From Luteolibacter pohnpeiensis (GTDB lineage: Bacteria > Verrucomicrobiota > Verrucomicrobiia > Verrucomicrobiales > Akkermansiaceae), in assembly GCF_016595435.1 (NCBI RefSeq), contig NZ_JAENIJ010000033.1:1-38633 (forward strand): a stretch of 38,633 nucleotides of DNA, written 5' to 3'. The translations under genes were made by a program, and so were the position numbers. Positions 6,992 through 15,874 of the stretch are shown in pieces. A model generated the notes under the pieces. It saw only the letters and a list, made by a program, of their open reading frames with translations, was not told where the DNA came from and did not search any database. Numbering within the stretch: the stretch's first letter is position 1; the number at the start of each line of letters is the position of its first letter.

Positions 6992-8830
6992 TTACAGCGG
7001 CCAGACCCACAGCAACATCGGCAATGCGACGGCAACCACCACGATCTCTAAAGGCAGTCCCAGTTTCCAGTAGTCTCCAAATCGAAAACCGCCCGGACCT
7101 AGGATGAGAGTGTTGTTTTGATGCCCGATCGGTGTGAGGAACGCGCAAGATGCTCCGATCGCCACTGCCATCAGAAATGAATCCGGCCTGGCACCGAGTT
7201 GCGCAGCGGTGCTGAGCGCAATGGGGCACATGACCGCCGCCGTCGCTGCGTTGTTCATGAAATCAGAAAGTGTCATCGTCACGATCAGCACCACGGCTAG
7301 ACCAACGACAGCATTTCCTTGCGCCACCCAGTTTAATAAGCCACTTGCGACGCGCTCGGCGGCGCCGGTCGTCTCCATCGCTCCCGCCACGGGTATCAGT
7401 GCGCCTAACAGAACGATCACCGGCCAATCGATCGCCTCATAGACCGAACGCAGCGAAACCACGCGGAATGCCATACACAGCAGCACCCCCGTGGCAAAAG
7501 AAATGGAGGCAGGCAATAAACCGAAGGCAGCACCGCAAACCGCAGCAGCCATGAAGGCGATCGCAAGCCAGGCGCTGCGTTTATCCGGTAGCCGGATCGA
7601 ACGCGGAGCCAAGGGCACACAACCGAACTCGGCGGCAAAGGCGATAACCGATTCCTGTGGCCCCTGCATCAGCATCACATCACCCGCATGGATCTTCAAC
7701 GACCGCAGCCGCCGAATGGAGCGACTTCCCTGACGGGATAGCGCTAGGAAATTGATGCCATACCGTGAGCGCAAACGGATATCTGTGGCTGAACGGCCGA
7801 TGATTTCCGCATCCGGCCGCACTGCCAACTCCATCAAGGCCATTTCACTGGTATCGGTAGGTGGCTTTTCCGCTGTGGCTTCAGTGTTTGGGTCCTCCGT
7901 TTCACTCTCAGAATCTGAAGGATTTGCGCTTTCATCAGGCGCATCCTTTGCCTCGACCAATTGCAATCCCAATCCTGACAACGCGGATGCCAGCGACTCA
8001 GGGTCAGATTCAATGACCAGAATATCCCCTGGCATCAACACCCGGCTGCGATTGGGGGCCACCACACGGAATCGATTTCGAACCATGCCGACCACTTGCG
8101 CGTCGAAGTCCTCCAGCTGTTGATCCACTTCACGCAGGGTCTTGCCGACCATCTTACTCCCCTCCTCCACCCGCCCTTCGGTCATGTATGAACCAGTGGC
8201 AAACCCCTCGACCCCGGAAATCTGGCGAATCGGAACCAGCTTGCGCCCGAAAACCACCAGTGCCAACCCAGCCAATGCCACGGGAATCCCGACAGCGGCG
8301 AAATCGAACATGGTAAACGAACCCATTTTCGTCTGCGCCCGGAAACCGGAAACGATCAAATTCGGCGGTGTCCCGATCAAGGTGGTCATTCCTCCCAAAA
8401 TGGATGCGAAGGACAAGGGCATCAGTATTTTGCCAGGCGGAAGATCATGCCGTTTCGCCATTTGAAGTCCCACCGGCATCAGCATCGCCAATGCGCCGAC
8501 ATTGTTCATGAATGCGGAAAGAAACGCAGCCAAGCCACATAAGATACCAATCGCAGCCAATGCTCCGCCTTTCGATGGCAGAAGCCGTCGAGTCATCAAA
8601 TCCACCGCCCCCGTCATCTGCAGCGCCCTGCTCATCACCAGCACACATGCCACCGTCACCACGGCCGGATGGCCAAATCCCGCAAATGCCCCGTCCGCCG
8701 GCACCAATCCGGTGACCACACACCCTAACAACGCCGCCAGGGCGATCATGTCATGCCGCCATTTCCCCCAGATAAACATCGCCACCGTGGCGATAAGAAT
8801 TCCGAGGATGATGCATTGCTGGCTGTTCAT
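6992..8830 (-). CDS. SLC13-family permease with two RCK_C domains
   Basis: 612 residues from the ATG at 8830; the frame extends upstream only to a TTG at 8863. Two hydrophobic halves each carry an SLC13/DASS signature: AFMNNVGALAMLMPV with LIGTPPNLIVSGF in the first, DFMNNAATAAVMCPIALSTA in the second. Between them lies a cytoplasmic insert with two RCK_C (TrkA-C) domains (KTLREVDQQLEDFDAQVVGMV... and GRSATDIRLRSRYGINFLAL...) joined by an acidic Ser/Asp/Glu-rich linker. The family moves sulfate, dicarboxylates or similar anions with Na+; the substrate here cannot be told. The gene follows the rhomboid gene by 54 nt and is probably in its operon. Confidence 0.9.
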   Translation of the reverse strand: MNSQQCIILGILIATVAMFIWGKWRHDMIALAALLGCVVTGLVPADGAFAGFGHPAVVTVACVLVMSRALQMTGAVDLMTRRLLPSKGGALAAIGILCGLAAFLSAFMNNVGALAMLMPVGLQMAKRHDLPPGKILMPLSFASILGGMTTLIGTPPNLIVSGFRAQTKMGSFTMFDFAAVGIPVALAGLALVVFGRKLVPIRQISGVEGFATGSYMTEGRVEEGSKMVGKTLREVDQQLEDFDAQVVGMVRNRFRVVAPNRSRVLMPGDILVIESDPESLASALSGLGLQLVEAKDAPDESANPSDSESETEDPNTEATAEKPPTDTSEMALMELAVRPDAEIIGRSATDIRLRSRYGINFLALSRQGSRSIRRLRSLKIHAGDVMLMQGPQESVIAFAAEFGCVPLAPRSIRLPDKRSAWLAIAFMAAAVCGAAFGLLPASISFATGVLLCMAFRVVSLRSVYEAIDWPVIVLLGALIPVAGAMETTGAAERVASGLLNWVAQGNAVVGLAVVLIVTMTLSDFMNNAATAAVMCPIALSTAAQLGARPDSFLMAVAIGASCAFLTPIGHQNNTLILGPGGFRFGDYWKLGLPLEIVVVAVALPMLLWVWPL

Positions 8831-8884
8831 GGACAAACTCACCAACCCTATCCCTGAATTCAATCGAACGCCACTACCATCGTC

Positions 8885-9580
8885 TCAGAATCGCCGAAAT
8901 CCTGGAATGGAAACCCGCGGCCGCGGAGCAATCAGACCGGCAATGAGCAAACCTGAAATGAAGCCGCCGATGTGCGCACCGTATGCCACCGACATCTCAC
9001 TGCCATCCATCAGCGAAGTGTAATCCATGAAAACTCCACCAGCCGCCAGCAAACCGAGCGTCGCTGGCGAAACCGGGCTGGCAATCGGCCAGATATGTGG
9101 ATTCGGCAGCGGCCAACGAATCGCCAACCCTAGATAAGCGCCCTCAAATCCCATCACCGATCCAGACGCGCCAAGCATCGGCACAAATTCCTCGCGGTTC
9201 AAAATCACATGAGTCAGCGAACCAAAGAAAGCAGTTGTTAGAAAAATCCCGAGCATCCACCGCCAACCTAACAATTCAACCAACAACGCGCCAAAAATCC
9301 AAAACCATATCATGTTGAACAACACATGCTCGAAACTCCCGTGGAGGAATGCACAGCTCAACAAGGTCGGAAACTCTTTGAAATCGACACTGGAAGCACT
9401 CCCGGAGCGCAAGTGATTCCAGGCGCGCACCACTTCACCAGGCACCGCCATTCCACCTTCCCACCATTCATTTCCAAACAGACATTGAGCAAAGAAGATC
9501 AAAAACATCAAGCCGATCAGGCCGAGCAAAACTCCCTGCTGACGCATGAGATACTTGAAATTCATCATTTTCAAACCCAT
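8885..9580 (-). CDS. Rhomboid-family intramembrane serine protease
   Basis: 231 residues if started at the ATG at 9580; ATGs at 9568 and 9565 are equally possible, and the longer frame starts only with TTG. At least six hydrophobic segments. The catalytic serine is in MLGASGSVMG (GASG, Ser139) and the paired histidine in AYGAHIGGFISG (His203). The HGSFEHVLFNMIWFWIFG segment matches the rhomboid HxxxxHxxxN motif. It sits in the inner membrane and cleaves transmembrane substrates. Expressed divergently from kptA and ahead of the SLC13 gene; substrate unknown. Confidence 0.9.
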   Translation of the reverse strand: MGLKMMNFKYLMRQQGVLLGLIGLMFLIFFAQCLFGNEWWEGGMAVPGEVVRAWNHLRSGSASSVDFKEFPTLLSCAFLHGSFEHVLFNMIWFWIFGALLVELLGWRWMLGIFLTTAFFGSLTHVILNREEFVPMLGASGSVMGFEGAYLGLAIRWPLPNPHIWPIASPVSPATLGLLAAGGVFMDYTSLMDGSEMSVAYGAHIGGFISGLLIAGLIAPRPRVSIPGFRRF

Positions 9581-9690
9581 GGCTACAGCAAGCCGATTTT
9601 CCCCATCGTTGGCAATGCACAACTCCAGATCAGATCGGGTATTCCCAAAATCACCCGGCTGCCATCCATTGAATCATCACCAAGCTGACC

Positions 9691-10242
9691 ATGAGTAAAT
9701 ATGAACAACGACTCAGCCGCCTGATGAGCCTGGTTTTGCGCCACAATCCCGGCTCGATCGGATTGACCCTTGATGAAAATGGTTGGGCGAATCTGAACGA
9801 CTTGATCGAAAGGTTGAATGCGCAGGGAAAACACGTCGATCGAGCCATCATTGAGCGGGTCGTTCAGGAAAATGACAAACAACGATTCCGCCTCTCCGAC
9901 GATGGCCTCCGCATCCGCGCAAACCAAGGGCACTCGATCGATATCGACTTGAAACTCACCCCGAAATCACCACCCAAGTGGCTGTATCATGGCACCGCGG
10001 ACAAGACCATGCCTGCCATCGTTCGTGAGGGTCTAACCAAACAATCCCGCCAACACGTTCACCTGAGTCCTGATCGGATGACTGCGAAAAAAGTAGGCGC
10101 CCGTCATGGCAAGCCGGTGGTGCTGGAGGTTGCAGCCCAGTTGATGGAGCAACACGGTCACCGCTTCTATCAATCAGAAAACGGCGTCTGGCTCACCGAC
10201 CACGTCCCACCGGATTATCTGAACCAAAGGTTCACCGGCTGA
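9691..10242 (+). CDS. kptA: RNA 2'-phosphotransferase (Tpt1/KptA)
   Basis: 183 residues, full length for the family. Family motifs are in order: LVLRHNPGSIGLTLDENGW (Arg17/His18 region), RIRANQGHS, LYHGT, HVHLS and GKPVVLEV. Tpt1/KptA removes an internal RNA 2'-phosphate with NAD+, forming ADP-ribose 1'',2''-cyclic phosphate; the bacterial role is unclear because bacteria lack the eukaryal tRNA-splicing pathway. No RNA ligase or RtcB is nearby. It starts with ATG and ends 6 nt before the tail of the oppositely oriented gene at 10249, leaving no room for separate terminators. Confidence 0.93.
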   Translation: MSKYEQRLSRLMSLVLRHNPGSIGLTLDENGWANLNDLIERLNAQGKHVDRAIIERVVQENDKQRFRLSDDGLRIRANQGHSIDIDLKLTPKSPPKWLYHGTADKTMPAIVREGLTKQSRQHVHLSPDRMTAKKVGARHGKPVVLEVAAQLMEQHGHRFYQSENGVWLTDHVPPDYLNQRFTG

Positions 10243-10248
10243 TGCCTA

Positions 10249-11943
10249 TCAGAATGGACTCTGATTTTGCTTCGTCGTTTTTGATAGCCCCTCCTCCGCG
10301 GCTCCACGAACAGGGCCGGGAGGTAGCGAATTGATCCAATTATTAGCTGCATCCGGATCAAATGCAGCCCAATTCGAGATCAAAGTCCTGGCGGCTTCTC
10401 GCTGGATTTCTCCATCGGGAAGACCCATCACCCAATTGGCCGTGAACTCTGGACGGCTGATGGAAAGGTCCATCAAGAAACTATCGTCAATAAATGGCCC
10501 GTCATTGAATGGAACCTTTTCGCCAAGCTCAAGTCGTTCGGTGACCCAATTCGCAGCCGATTCGGGATCGGATTTGGCCCAAGTCGAAAGTACCATTCCG
10601 TTCACCGCATCATTGAGCTCCGGCATGGCTGCCAACATCTCGCCCGGATCACGGACCCCTGAGCCATGTTCCCAGGAAAAAGAAAGAGCCCATGCCGCTG
10701 GCAGATCCGCGCTTAACTCAGGATCTTCCATCCAATTCCGACATTGCGCCAACGCGGCATCAGGATCACTCGCAAAGACGCGGGTAAGCCAGCCACCCAT
10801 CGCTGCTTTTCTTTGACCAACTGGTAAATCCAGAATTCGTTCGGCTGAGGCTACCGGGTCAGAGGATGCTAAAGCGGCAAAGCTCTCACGTGTGATCCCT
10901 TCGATTACATATCTGGCACCCGTCCCCTTCGATTCATCAAGCATCTCAAGTGCCCGGTCTGGATCTGCCGCTGCCATTTTAGACGCTACGTATCTCAGAA
11001 TATTCTTCCGTATGGGATCGTCCTCCGGTTGTTCAAGCGCCCAATCTAGGGATTCCTGCATATCGACGCGGACCATTGTGTCAGCCAATTGACTCACGCG
11101 ATTTCTCATATCTCTTCCGTCCAAATCGGAAAGCGACGCCAGCACCGCAATAGCTTCTGACTTACCACACAGAAGTCCTTCCGCTAATAAATCCATACCA
11201 CCAGGAGATGTTAAGCTATCGTCGATGCTACCCGTCTTTTCTGTTAGATAGGTCCAAGCCGCGTCAAAATCCACTTTCCCCCACCCGATTAAGATCGATC
11301 CCTCAGTTAGGTTATCGGCATCTCGCACGCGCAAGTCCACTCCATCTAGAGAGGCAATCGCTGCATCTGGATCCGCATTAAACCAGGCTAGCGAGATCAC
11401 CCGGTTGAATTCCAGCCGGTCTGAAAGCGACTTTTGTCCTAGCTGCCATCGGTCTTTCCGGAACTCTTGCGCCGCAAGAACTGGATCTCTCCCCATCAAA
11501 GTGATGAAAAAATCGCGGGATAGCTTGTCCGCCAGTGAAGGATTCAATTTCCCCAATCCTTCCACCGCTGAAATCGGGTCCAACTCAACCCATTGCTTGA
11601 AAAGATCGATGGCAAAGGAGTCATCCTGGTTTGATTCCGCCTCCGCAAGTGCACTTGATGAATCGAGCTCAAGCCATCTTCTCAGCGCCCGCTCACGATC
11701 CATCTTTCGCAGCAACGGATGTCGCCCATCCGGGATCGCTGAGGCAGCAATGGCATCCCTGCAGGCCTGGACATCCACCAACTTATCCTCCCTGACGGTT
11801 CTGGTCCGATTCGAAATTTTGGTTTTCTCCGATCTCTCAATCATATGCTTGGCAGCAGCATCTGGATTGCCCCCAGAGACCTTGCCGATCGCGATGCCCA
11901 ACACGGCCCCGAAAAGTGCTCCGATCAAAATGTGCAAGTTCAT
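10249..11943 (-). CDS. DPxAA-repeat helical solenoid protein (membrane-anchored)
   Basis: 564 residues. An N-terminal hydrophobic segment (MNLHILIGALFGAVLGIAIG) looks like a signal anchor. The rest is a helical solenoid of roughly 30-35-residue units, each carrying variants of D-P-(D/E)-(A/S)-A, often followed by W: FNADPDAAIASL, ASDPVASAERIL, ASDPDAALAQC, KSDPESAANWV, AFDPDAANNWI. I know this repeat type from multi-copy verrucomicrobial proteins of unknown function. The ATG at 11943 overlaps the upstream stop by 4 nt (ATGA), so it is translationally coupled to the related protein at 11940-13148. A role in protein-protein interaction is likely by fold; nothing more can be said. Confidence 0.8.
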   Translation of the reverse strand: MNLHILIGALFGAVLGIAIGKVSGGNPDAAAKHMIERSEKTKISNRTRTVREDKLVDVQACRDAIAASAIPDGRHPLLRKMDRERALRRWLELDSSSALAEAESNQDDSFAIDLFKQWVELDPISAVEGLGKLNPSLADKLSRDFFITLMGRDPVLAAQEFRKDRWQLGQKSLSDRLEFNRVISLAWFNADPDAAIASLDGVDLRVRDADNLTEGSILIGWGKVDFDAAWTYLTEKTGSIDDSLTSPGGMDLLAEGLLCGKSEAIAVLASLSDLDGRDMRNRVSQLADTMVRVDMQESLDWALEQPEDDPIRKNILRYVASKMAAADPDRALEMLDESKGTGARYVIEGITRESFAALASSDPVASAERILDLPVGQRKAAMGGWLTRVFASDPDAALAQCRNWMEDPELSADLPAAWALSFSWEHGSGVRDPGEMLAAMPELNDAVNGMVLSTWAKSDPESAANWVTERLELGEKVPFNDGPFIDDSFLMDLSISRPEFTANWVMGLPDGEIQREAARTLISNWAAFDPDAANNWINSLPPGPVRGAAEEGLSKTTKQNQSPF

Positions 11944-13148
11944 GGTTGGAGATAACTTCGAAATTTTTCCTGCAACTCACTTGGAATGTGATCCTGTAGA
12001 TACCGCTCAGCTCCTTCCGGATCCGTTTGCGCCAAACGCTGAAACAAATACGCCGCTGTTTTCCCGGCATCAGGTAAAGCTGAGGATTCAGACATCATAA
12101 TGCTGCTACCACGAACATCATAGAAATCCGCTACCGGCTCCAAACCTGCTTCTAAAACCAAACCAAGGGCACCTTCAGGATCTGTCGTGCCCGTCGCTTC
12201 GGCTGCCTCAACCAAGGCGTAGTGCTGAACGGGCCCAGTCAGTGATCCACGGATCCAGCTCAATGCCTTGTCTCGATCCACCCTCACCCAATCCTTGGCC
12301 AACGTTACGGATGAGAGAGCTTTGGACCGGTTTGATGGCATCATTTGGATCTGTTCCAACGCCGCCGCCGGATCCTTTTTGGCAATCTCATCAATCGCAA
12401 TCCGTATGTTATCTTGAAAAATAATTCCCATATTATCAGCATATTCGACCGCTTTGGCCGGATCTGTGGCAGCAAGCTGTTTCACCCATTCAGATTGGAA
12501 TCCCACTCTCCCGCCATCGTAAATCGCACTTTGTAACATCCCATCCACCAAGTCTGGGGCCCCTTGAACGATCTGGCGGCTGATGTAATAGCGGGACATT
12601 TGCGAGTTCGGCATTTGAGAAAGAAACTCCGCCGCCTTCCGCGCATCCACTGCCGCCACTCCCATCAGAAACTGCTGTTCACGCGGGCCAGACAAGGTTT
12701 TTCCCAAAACAAATGCAGCATCTGGTTCCGCTGCGCCCCAAGCAAACCATCCGATCTCCAAGAGCGTTTCACGTTGGGAAATAGGCACATCCTTCTCGAT
12801 GAAATCGATCATCCCCTGCCCATCTTGCTCTGACCAGGCTGCTAGCAGAGTTTGCCACATCGCCAGGTCATTGCGATGCGAACTCGAAATCAATTGTCGG
12901 GCCAGATCAGACAGCTCAGTGACCGATGATCCCTCCACCTGCTCTTGCCACTGATAGAGTGACCCGGCGCTTCTCGCACTTCCGAGCACATGAGAACCTT
13001 GGCGCCGAATGGGCACACGCAACTTCGGCGACTTTTCGATGGCCGAGGTGTCTCGCTTCGTCACCTGCCAAGAAATGAAAAATGACAGCAGGCCAGCCGC
13101 TAGTGGAAGAGCCACATGTCGCTTTGGGTGGGTTTTCAAATATTTCAA
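11940..13148 (-). CDS. DPxAA-repeat helical solenoid protein (membrane-anchored)
   Basis: 402 residues starting at TTG 13148 (no in-frame ATG upstream before a stop). One N-terminal membrane segment (HVALPLAAGLLSFFISWQV) follows a short basic stretch. The body has the same helical repeat as its coupled partner: AAEPDAAFVL, ATDPAKAVEY, KKDPAAALEQ, TTDPEGALGL, QTDPEGAERY. First gene of a two-gene unit, overlapping the next by 4 nt. Likely both proteins sit on the same membrane and interact, but the function is unknown. Confidence 0.78.
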   Translation of the reverse strand: MKYLKTHPKRHVALPLAAGLLSFFISWQVTKRDTSAIEKSPKLRVPIRRQGSHVLGSARSAGSLYQWQEQVEGSSVTELSDLARQLISSSHRNDLAMWQTLLAAWSEQDGQGMIDFIEKDVPISQRETLLEIGWFAWGAAEPDAAFVLGKTLSGPREQQFLMGVAAVDARKAAEFLSQMPNSQMSRYYISRQIVQGAPDLVDGMLQSAIYDGGRVGFQSEWVKQLAATDPAKAVEYADNMGIIFQDNIRIAIDEIAKKDPAAALEQIQMMPSNRSKALSSVTLAKDWVRVDRDKALSWIRGSLTGPVQHYALVEAAEATGTTDPEGALGLVLEAGLEPVADFYDVRGSSIMMSESSALPDAGKTAAYLFQRLAQTDPEGAERYLQDHIPSELQEKFRSYLQP

Positions 13149-13287
13149 TCTGATTACCTAACCATCATGCCCCTCAACAAATGTAAAGATGATCCTTTGC
13201 CGATGAGCCGACGCCGTTGAGCTGCAAAATCACGGTCTTGCCGAGGTGGCGCATTGCCAAAGCATTCAGGATCGTGTTGAGTCGAGC

Positions 13288-14310
13288 ATGCATGATCTTC
13301 ACATCCATTTGGGCGGGGCGGTTCCGTCGTCGGTTTTGTGGGAAATCCTTTGCGACAATGGCTTGCGAACCGAGTATGTGGATTTCAATACATTTCATGA
13401 TTCACTCACCGCGACCCCCGACGAGGTGAAGTCACTGGACGACTTCCTTGGCCGCTATTTCCAAGTGACCGAAGAAATCCAGTCATCGCCCTCTGCCGCC
13501 AGTGTATCGGCCTATCAAGTCGTGGCAAAAGCCTTCCGCCGGGCACAGGTGGATGCGGTCGAGCTGCGCTTCAATCCGAACAAGCGGATGCGACATGGGC
13601 TGCACACGATGGACGCGATCATTCTGGCAGTCATGCAAGGCCTTGAGCGCGCATCGCTTCACTACGGAGTCGCCACCGGGATCATTCTTTCTCTCGGCCG
13701 CGACCTTTCGCTGGAAGCCAACTGGCAGATCATCGAGGCCGCGATCAAATGGCGCAGCCGTGGTTCGCTCAACGGTGCGAACGGAGTGGTCGGTATCGAT
13801 ATGGCCGGACCTGAATCGCGCTCACTGGAATTGAGCAAGCCCTGGATGAGCGAAGTATCCGCGATGATGGAAAAGGCCCGCCAAGCCGGACTGAAGATCA
13901 CCTACCACGTTGGTGAAAGCCAGGGCACCGGGCCTGCCGGCATCCTCAGTGTGTTGGAAAACATCCGCCCGGACCGGATTGGCCACGGCATCGAATTGCG
14001 GCGCGCGGAGGGATCTCAAAAGCAAGCAATCCTCTCCTTACTCAAGGAAAATGACGTCTGCCTGGAAATTTGCCCTACGGTAAACCTAGTAACGAGGGTG
14101 GTGCCGGACTACGCGTGCATTGCACAGTTTGTCCGGGATTTGGCGAAAGATGAAATCGCCTACTGCATCAACACGGACAATCCCTATCTGATCCACACCA
14201 ACCTGAAACGGGAATATCAAATCATCGGCGAAGAACTGGGTGGCGATTCGGAAACGCTGCTTACGCTCGGCATGCAGCACGCGAGCCGCCACCAGTTCTT
14301 GAAAGACTGA
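13288..14310 (+). CDS. Adenosine-deaminase-like amidohydrolase with altered substrate residues
   Basis: 340 residues from the ATG at 13288 (a GTG at 13246 would add 14 residues; the frame is closed by a TGA at 13204). Metal and catalytic motifs of the ADA family are present: HIHLGG (His5, His7), HVGES (His207, Glu210), RIGHG (His233) and CINTDNP (Asp297), plus ICPTVN. Two positions differ from true adenosine deaminase: the Asp of HxHLDG is Gly, and the second Asp of NTDDP is Asn; in mouse ADA these Asp residues contact the ribose and N7. The active site should hydrolyse an amino group, but the substrate may not be adenosine. The next gene on the opposite strand ends 4 nt away. Confidence 0.82.
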   Translation: MHDLHIHLGGAVPSSVLWEILCDNGLRTEYVDFNTFHDSLTATPDEVKSLDDFLGRYFQVTEEIQSSPSAASVSAYQVVAKAFRRAQVDAVELRFNPNKRMRHGLHTMDAIILAVMQGLERASLHYGVATGIILSLGRDLSLEANWQIIEAAIKWRSRGSLNGANGVVGIDMAGPESRSLELSKPWMSEVSAMMEKARQAGLKITYHVGESQGTGPAGILSVLENIRPDRIGHGIELRRAEGSQKQAILSLLKENDVCLEICPTVNLVTRVVPDYACIAQFVRDLAKDEIAYCINTDNPYLIHTNLKREYQIIGEELGGDSETLLTLGMQHASRHQFLKD

Positions 14311-14314
14311 TCGC

Positions 14315-15727
14315 CTAGCGAGGTTCGTTGTAGACGCCAAATTCAGCGATGGCAGGCGGGGCGCTGAATTTTTCGATCGAGATCCGCACTTTATCTCCCT
14401 TCATCCGCTCAAATCGGTGAATGGTTAGACGGCCTTGCTTCTCCACTGGAGTCATTGGAATGGATTTCCACGCGCCATCGGCAAACACCTGAAGCTTGTA
14501 TCTTTCGATGCGATGTTCCGGCTCAAAAAACGTGATGGTGTTGAATTCCACTCCGCTGCCGAGATCGATCTCCAACCATGGTTTCTCAACCGAGGGATTG
14601 GATCTCCATGGAGTGCCGAAATCATCGTCGTTCGCGAAATCCATGATCCACATGTCATCGCTCCAGCTCGAATCCGCCGGTTTATTCTTGGCAAGGTTGG
14701 AAGAAATGATCGGCGCTGCCACTGGTGGCAACTTGGATTCGGTGCGTTTGGGTTTCCACAAGGAGCCGATTTTTTTCAATGCCGCCAATGCATTTTTATC
14801 TAACAAACCATCGCTGTTCGGCGAGACATTGAGCATGAAATTGCAGTAAGCATCGTTGAACGGAACCAGATTGTCCTTCACCAGCTTCTCTGGATCTTTG
14901 ACCGGATCATTGGGGAACGATGGCTCCCAGAACCACGCAGCATTCAATGGCAAACAGGACATCGCCGGAAGGCGGTTCGTTTCCTTCGAGATATGCTGTC
15001 CTGCATTTTGCTCGTAGGGTTTGATATCGCCATAGAACAACGCGTCAGGCGGATATTTTGCCGCATTCAGGTCCATGACCACGCAATTCGGCTGCAGTTT
15101 TTTGACCAATTGATAGATTTCCTGAAATGGAACATCATCGTAGGAAATCCGCGACCATGGAGCATCCCAGCCATCAATCACCAATGCGGAGATCTCTCCG
15201 TAATTCGTGAGAAGCTCGGTGATCTGCTGCTTGATCATCTCGATATGCGCAGGCGTGATGTGCCCGGGACGGATTTTGTGGTGAGTATCCAGGATGGAAT
15301 AATAAAGCATCGTCTTCAGGCCCTTGGCCCGAAACGCATCGGTGTATTCCTTCACCACGTCATGCTTGTAGGGACTGCTCATCACACCGTAGTCCGTGGT
15401 TTTGGTGTCCCAAATGCAGAAGCCGCTATGATGCTTGGTGGTCAGACAGCCATAGGACATTTTCGCTGACAGCGCGGCTTCCGCCCACTGGTTGCAATCG
15501 AGCCGCTTGGGATTGAAAAGCTCAGGAGAAGCTTCCGGATCCGCCCAGTCCGACGGCTGATAAGTCGGGATGTTGAAATGAATAAACATGCCGAACCGAA
15601 GATCGACGAACTCCTGTTGAAGCTCCGACAGCGGACGGACGGCCTGGGACGATGGTTGGGCATGGACACTCACGAGCGGAAAAATAGCACTGATCGCAAG
15701 GCTAAGTGGAATAGAGAATCGAATCAT
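14315..15727 (-). CDS. Secreted GH29 alpha-L-fucosidase with F5/8C-like C-terminal domain
   Basis: 470 residues from ATG 15727, which gives a clean signal peptide (MIRFSIPLSLAISAIFPLVSVHAQ); upstream in-frame codons run into the regulatory region. The GH29 domain has FVDLRFGMFIHFNIPTY, SYGCLTTKHHSGFCIWDTKTTDYGV, DVVKEYTDAFRAKGLKTMLYYSI and ALVIDGWDAPW, where the Asp near residue 184 is the expected nucleophile. The last ~125 residues form an F5/8C (CBM32-like) beta-sandwich (KPWLEIDLGSGVEFNTITFF). Predicted to release alpha-L-fucose from glycans outside the cytoplasm. It is divergent from the AraC gene and has the bipartite motif of this locus 55-86 nt upstream. Confidence 0.9.
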   Translation of the reverse strand: MIRFSIPLSLAISAIFPLVSVHAQPSSQAVRPLSELQQEFVDLRFGMFIHFNIPTYQPSDWADPEASPELFNPKRLDCNQWAEAALSAKMSYGCLTTKHHSGFCIWDTKTTDYGVMSSPYKHDVVKEYTDAFRAKGLKTMLYYSILDTHHKIRPGHITPAHIEMIKQQITELLTNYGEISALVIDGWDAPWSRISYDDVPFQEIYQLVKKLQPNCVVMDLNAAKYPPDALFYGDIKPYEQNAGQHISKETNRLPAMSCLPLNAAWFWEPSFPNDPVKDPEKLVKDNLVPFNDAYCNFMLNVSPNSDGLLDKNALAALKKIGSLWKPKRTESKLPPVAAPIISSNLAKNKPADSSWSDDMWIMDFANDDDFGTPWRSNPSVEKPWLEIDLGSGVEFNTITFFEPEHRIERYKLQVFADGAWKSIPMTPVEKQGRLTIHRFERMKGDKVRISIEKFSAPPAIAEFGVYNEPR

Positions 15728-15781
15728 TTCAAAAGACGGCTGCAGAGGTTTCTGCTCCAGATTGCCACGGCATTGACAAGC

Positions 15782-15813
15782 CGTCGATGTCCCCTTAGTC
15801 ATTCATTTGTGTC
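15782..15813 (-). promoter_or_regulatory. Bipartite locus motif, copy A (upstream of GH29 gene)
   Basis: Plus-strand CGTCGATGT (15782-15790), 14 nt, ATTTGTGTC (15805-15813). In the direction of the GH29 gene this reads GACACAAAT-N14-ACATCGACG and carries GACA twice at a 22-bp period, which suits an AraC-type direct-repeat site. It lies between the GH29 start (15727) and the AraC start (15875). The TTTTTCCGCA following on plus is also shared in part with copy C. Confidence 0.7.
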
Positions 15814-15874
15814 TTTTTCCGCAGAACCACGCATCAATCGAGGTTGCTATGAACATCCGCATTCCGGTGTTGGC

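Noticed and set aside
15773..15801. TTGACA as a -35 box for the araC-like gene
   Set aside because: The hexamer is perfect, but at 16-17 nt spacing the -10 position (TTAGTC/TAGTCA) matches poorly, so I did not list a promoter.
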